Assembly: GCA_030739735.1 (NCBI GenBank)
Contig: JASLYQ010000027.1
Location: forward strand, 1-32,030
DNA from: Alphaproteobacteria bacterium
GTDB taxonomy: Bacteria; Pseudomonadota; Alphaproteobacteria; UBA7887
Length of the DNA: 32,030 nucleotides
Direction of reading: 5' to 3'
In this document: piece by piece, positions 31,614 to 32,030 of the stretch
How positions within the stretch are numbered: position 1 is the first letter of the stretch
Layout: each line of letters starts with the position of its first letter
Translations under genes and position numbers: made by a program
The notes under the pieces: generated by a model
Database searches by the model: none
Told to the model about the DNA's origin: nothing
Seen by the model: only the letters and a program-made list of their open reading frames with translations

Positions 31614-32030
31614 GTGTTGCGCGTCTTGATCGTTTGCATTAGCGGTCTACTGTGTTTAGCGGGCGCGCATGCCGCCGAAAGAATCAACTACCGCTCCGGT
31701 GGTCTCACCTTGGCCGGATATCTGTGCCTACCGGTGGGGCCGGGCCCGTTTGCTGCCGTGGTCTACAATCATGGCGGCGTCGGTGATCGCGTCGGTGGCG
31801 CCCCGCGGGAGACCTGCGAGGTCCTGGCTACGGCCGGCTATATAGGCTTCTCGCCGATCCGGCGCGCCACCCGGTCGCTCGACGGTCATGGCGACGATAT
31901 CCGTGCCGCCCTGGCTCGTCTGCAACAGGTGGCGAGCGTTGATGTGAGCCGCATTGCCATGATCGGCTTCTCCCGCGGTGCTCTTCTCACTTACCAGGCG
32001 GCCATCGAGACACCATCGCTGAAAGCCGCT
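31614..32030 (+). CDS. Secreted alpha/beta hydrolase (dienelactone-hydrolase-like), 3' end outside window
   Basis: The frame is open to the last base, so only the first 139 codons are present. GTG 31614 has GGAGGA 6 bases before it (TTG 31617 is a neighbour alternative). A signal peptide (MLRVLIVCISGLLCLAGAHA) ends at AHA/AER. The mature protein starts with a beta-strand, then the oxyanion region AAVVYNHGGVGDR, and reaches the nucleophile elbow IGFSRGALL (Ser in GFSRG). The acid and His of the triad lie beyond the edge. The dienelactone hydrolase/prolyl-oligopeptidase-like group is most likely. The substrate is unknown. Confidence 0.85.
   Translation, partial: MLRVLIVCISGLLCLAGAHAAERINYRSGGLTLAGYLCLPVGPGPFAAVVYNHGGVGDRVGGAPRETCEVLATAGYIGFSPIRRATRSLDGHGDDIRAALARLQQVASVDVSRIAMIGFSRGALLTYQAAIETPSLKAA

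Overview
The window is GC-rich bacterial chromosomal DNA. An alphaproteobacterium is the best guess, perhaps Rhodospirillales-like. This is inferred from gene content: an Atm1-type ABC exporter behind a LysM protein and a LOG gene, a eukaryote-type NADP isocitrate dehydrogenase, GlnK-AmtB, LipB and an acylphosphatase. No rRNA or other decisive marker is present. Genes are dense and strands alternate. Several broken genes lie between intact housekeeping genes, so the chromosome shows local decay.

Region 1 (about 1-11324, + strand): a class I methyltransferase gene with a terminator-like hairpin behind it, then a long catabolic/transport run. The run holds a sugar-acid dehydratase (IlvD/Edd family), a CtBP-like 2-hydroxyacid dehydrogenase, a glutathione-dependent HCCA-isomerase-like protein, a complete five-gene peptide/opine-type ABC importer (binding protein, two ATPases, two permeases, with 4-base or 1-base overlaps) and an MECR/ETR-type reductase. 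A 40-codon gene stub with a strong ribosome-binding site ends it. The set looks like one uptake-and-degradation unit for an unidentified hydroxy acid or conjugate.

Region 2 (11325-15302): mgtE (-), tRNA-Leu(GAG) (-), lipB (+), an AT-rich spacer, acylphosphatase (-) with a DUF898 fragment fused in frame upstream, and a nitrilase-superfamily amidase (+).

Region 3 (15303-18317): a decayed stretch with small intact genes. It holds a small AT-rich ORF interrupted by an in-frame TAA, a frameshifted carboxymuconolactone-decarboxylase-like pseudogene (-), a SnoaL/NTF2-like protein (+), a Nu-class glutathione transferase (+), and a broken minus-strand gene that resembles the PaaA/PaaC ferritin-like family.

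Region 4 (18277-20696): an inverted repeat of the type bound by PaaX, then a PaaX-family regulator that overlaps by 4 bases an FprA/adrenodoxin-reductase-type flavoprotein. Together with the broken PaaA-like gene, this looks like the remains of a small Paa-like oxygenase locus.

Region 5 (20909-25611): two small membrane proteins of unknown function, glnK-amtB (nitrogen sensing and ammonium uptake) with a sigma-54-like motif upstream, a zinc alcohol/polyol dehydrogenase and a YeeE/YedE sulfur transporter.

Region 6 (25612-32030): a REP-associated (RAYT) transposase between matching short repeats, an Atm1-type exporter translationally coupled to a LysM protein (both -), a divergent LOG-family gene, icd (NADP isocitrate dehydrogenase), and a secreted alpha/beta hydrolase cut by the window edge. 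No CRISPR array, integrase, rRNA or complete insertion sequence was seen.
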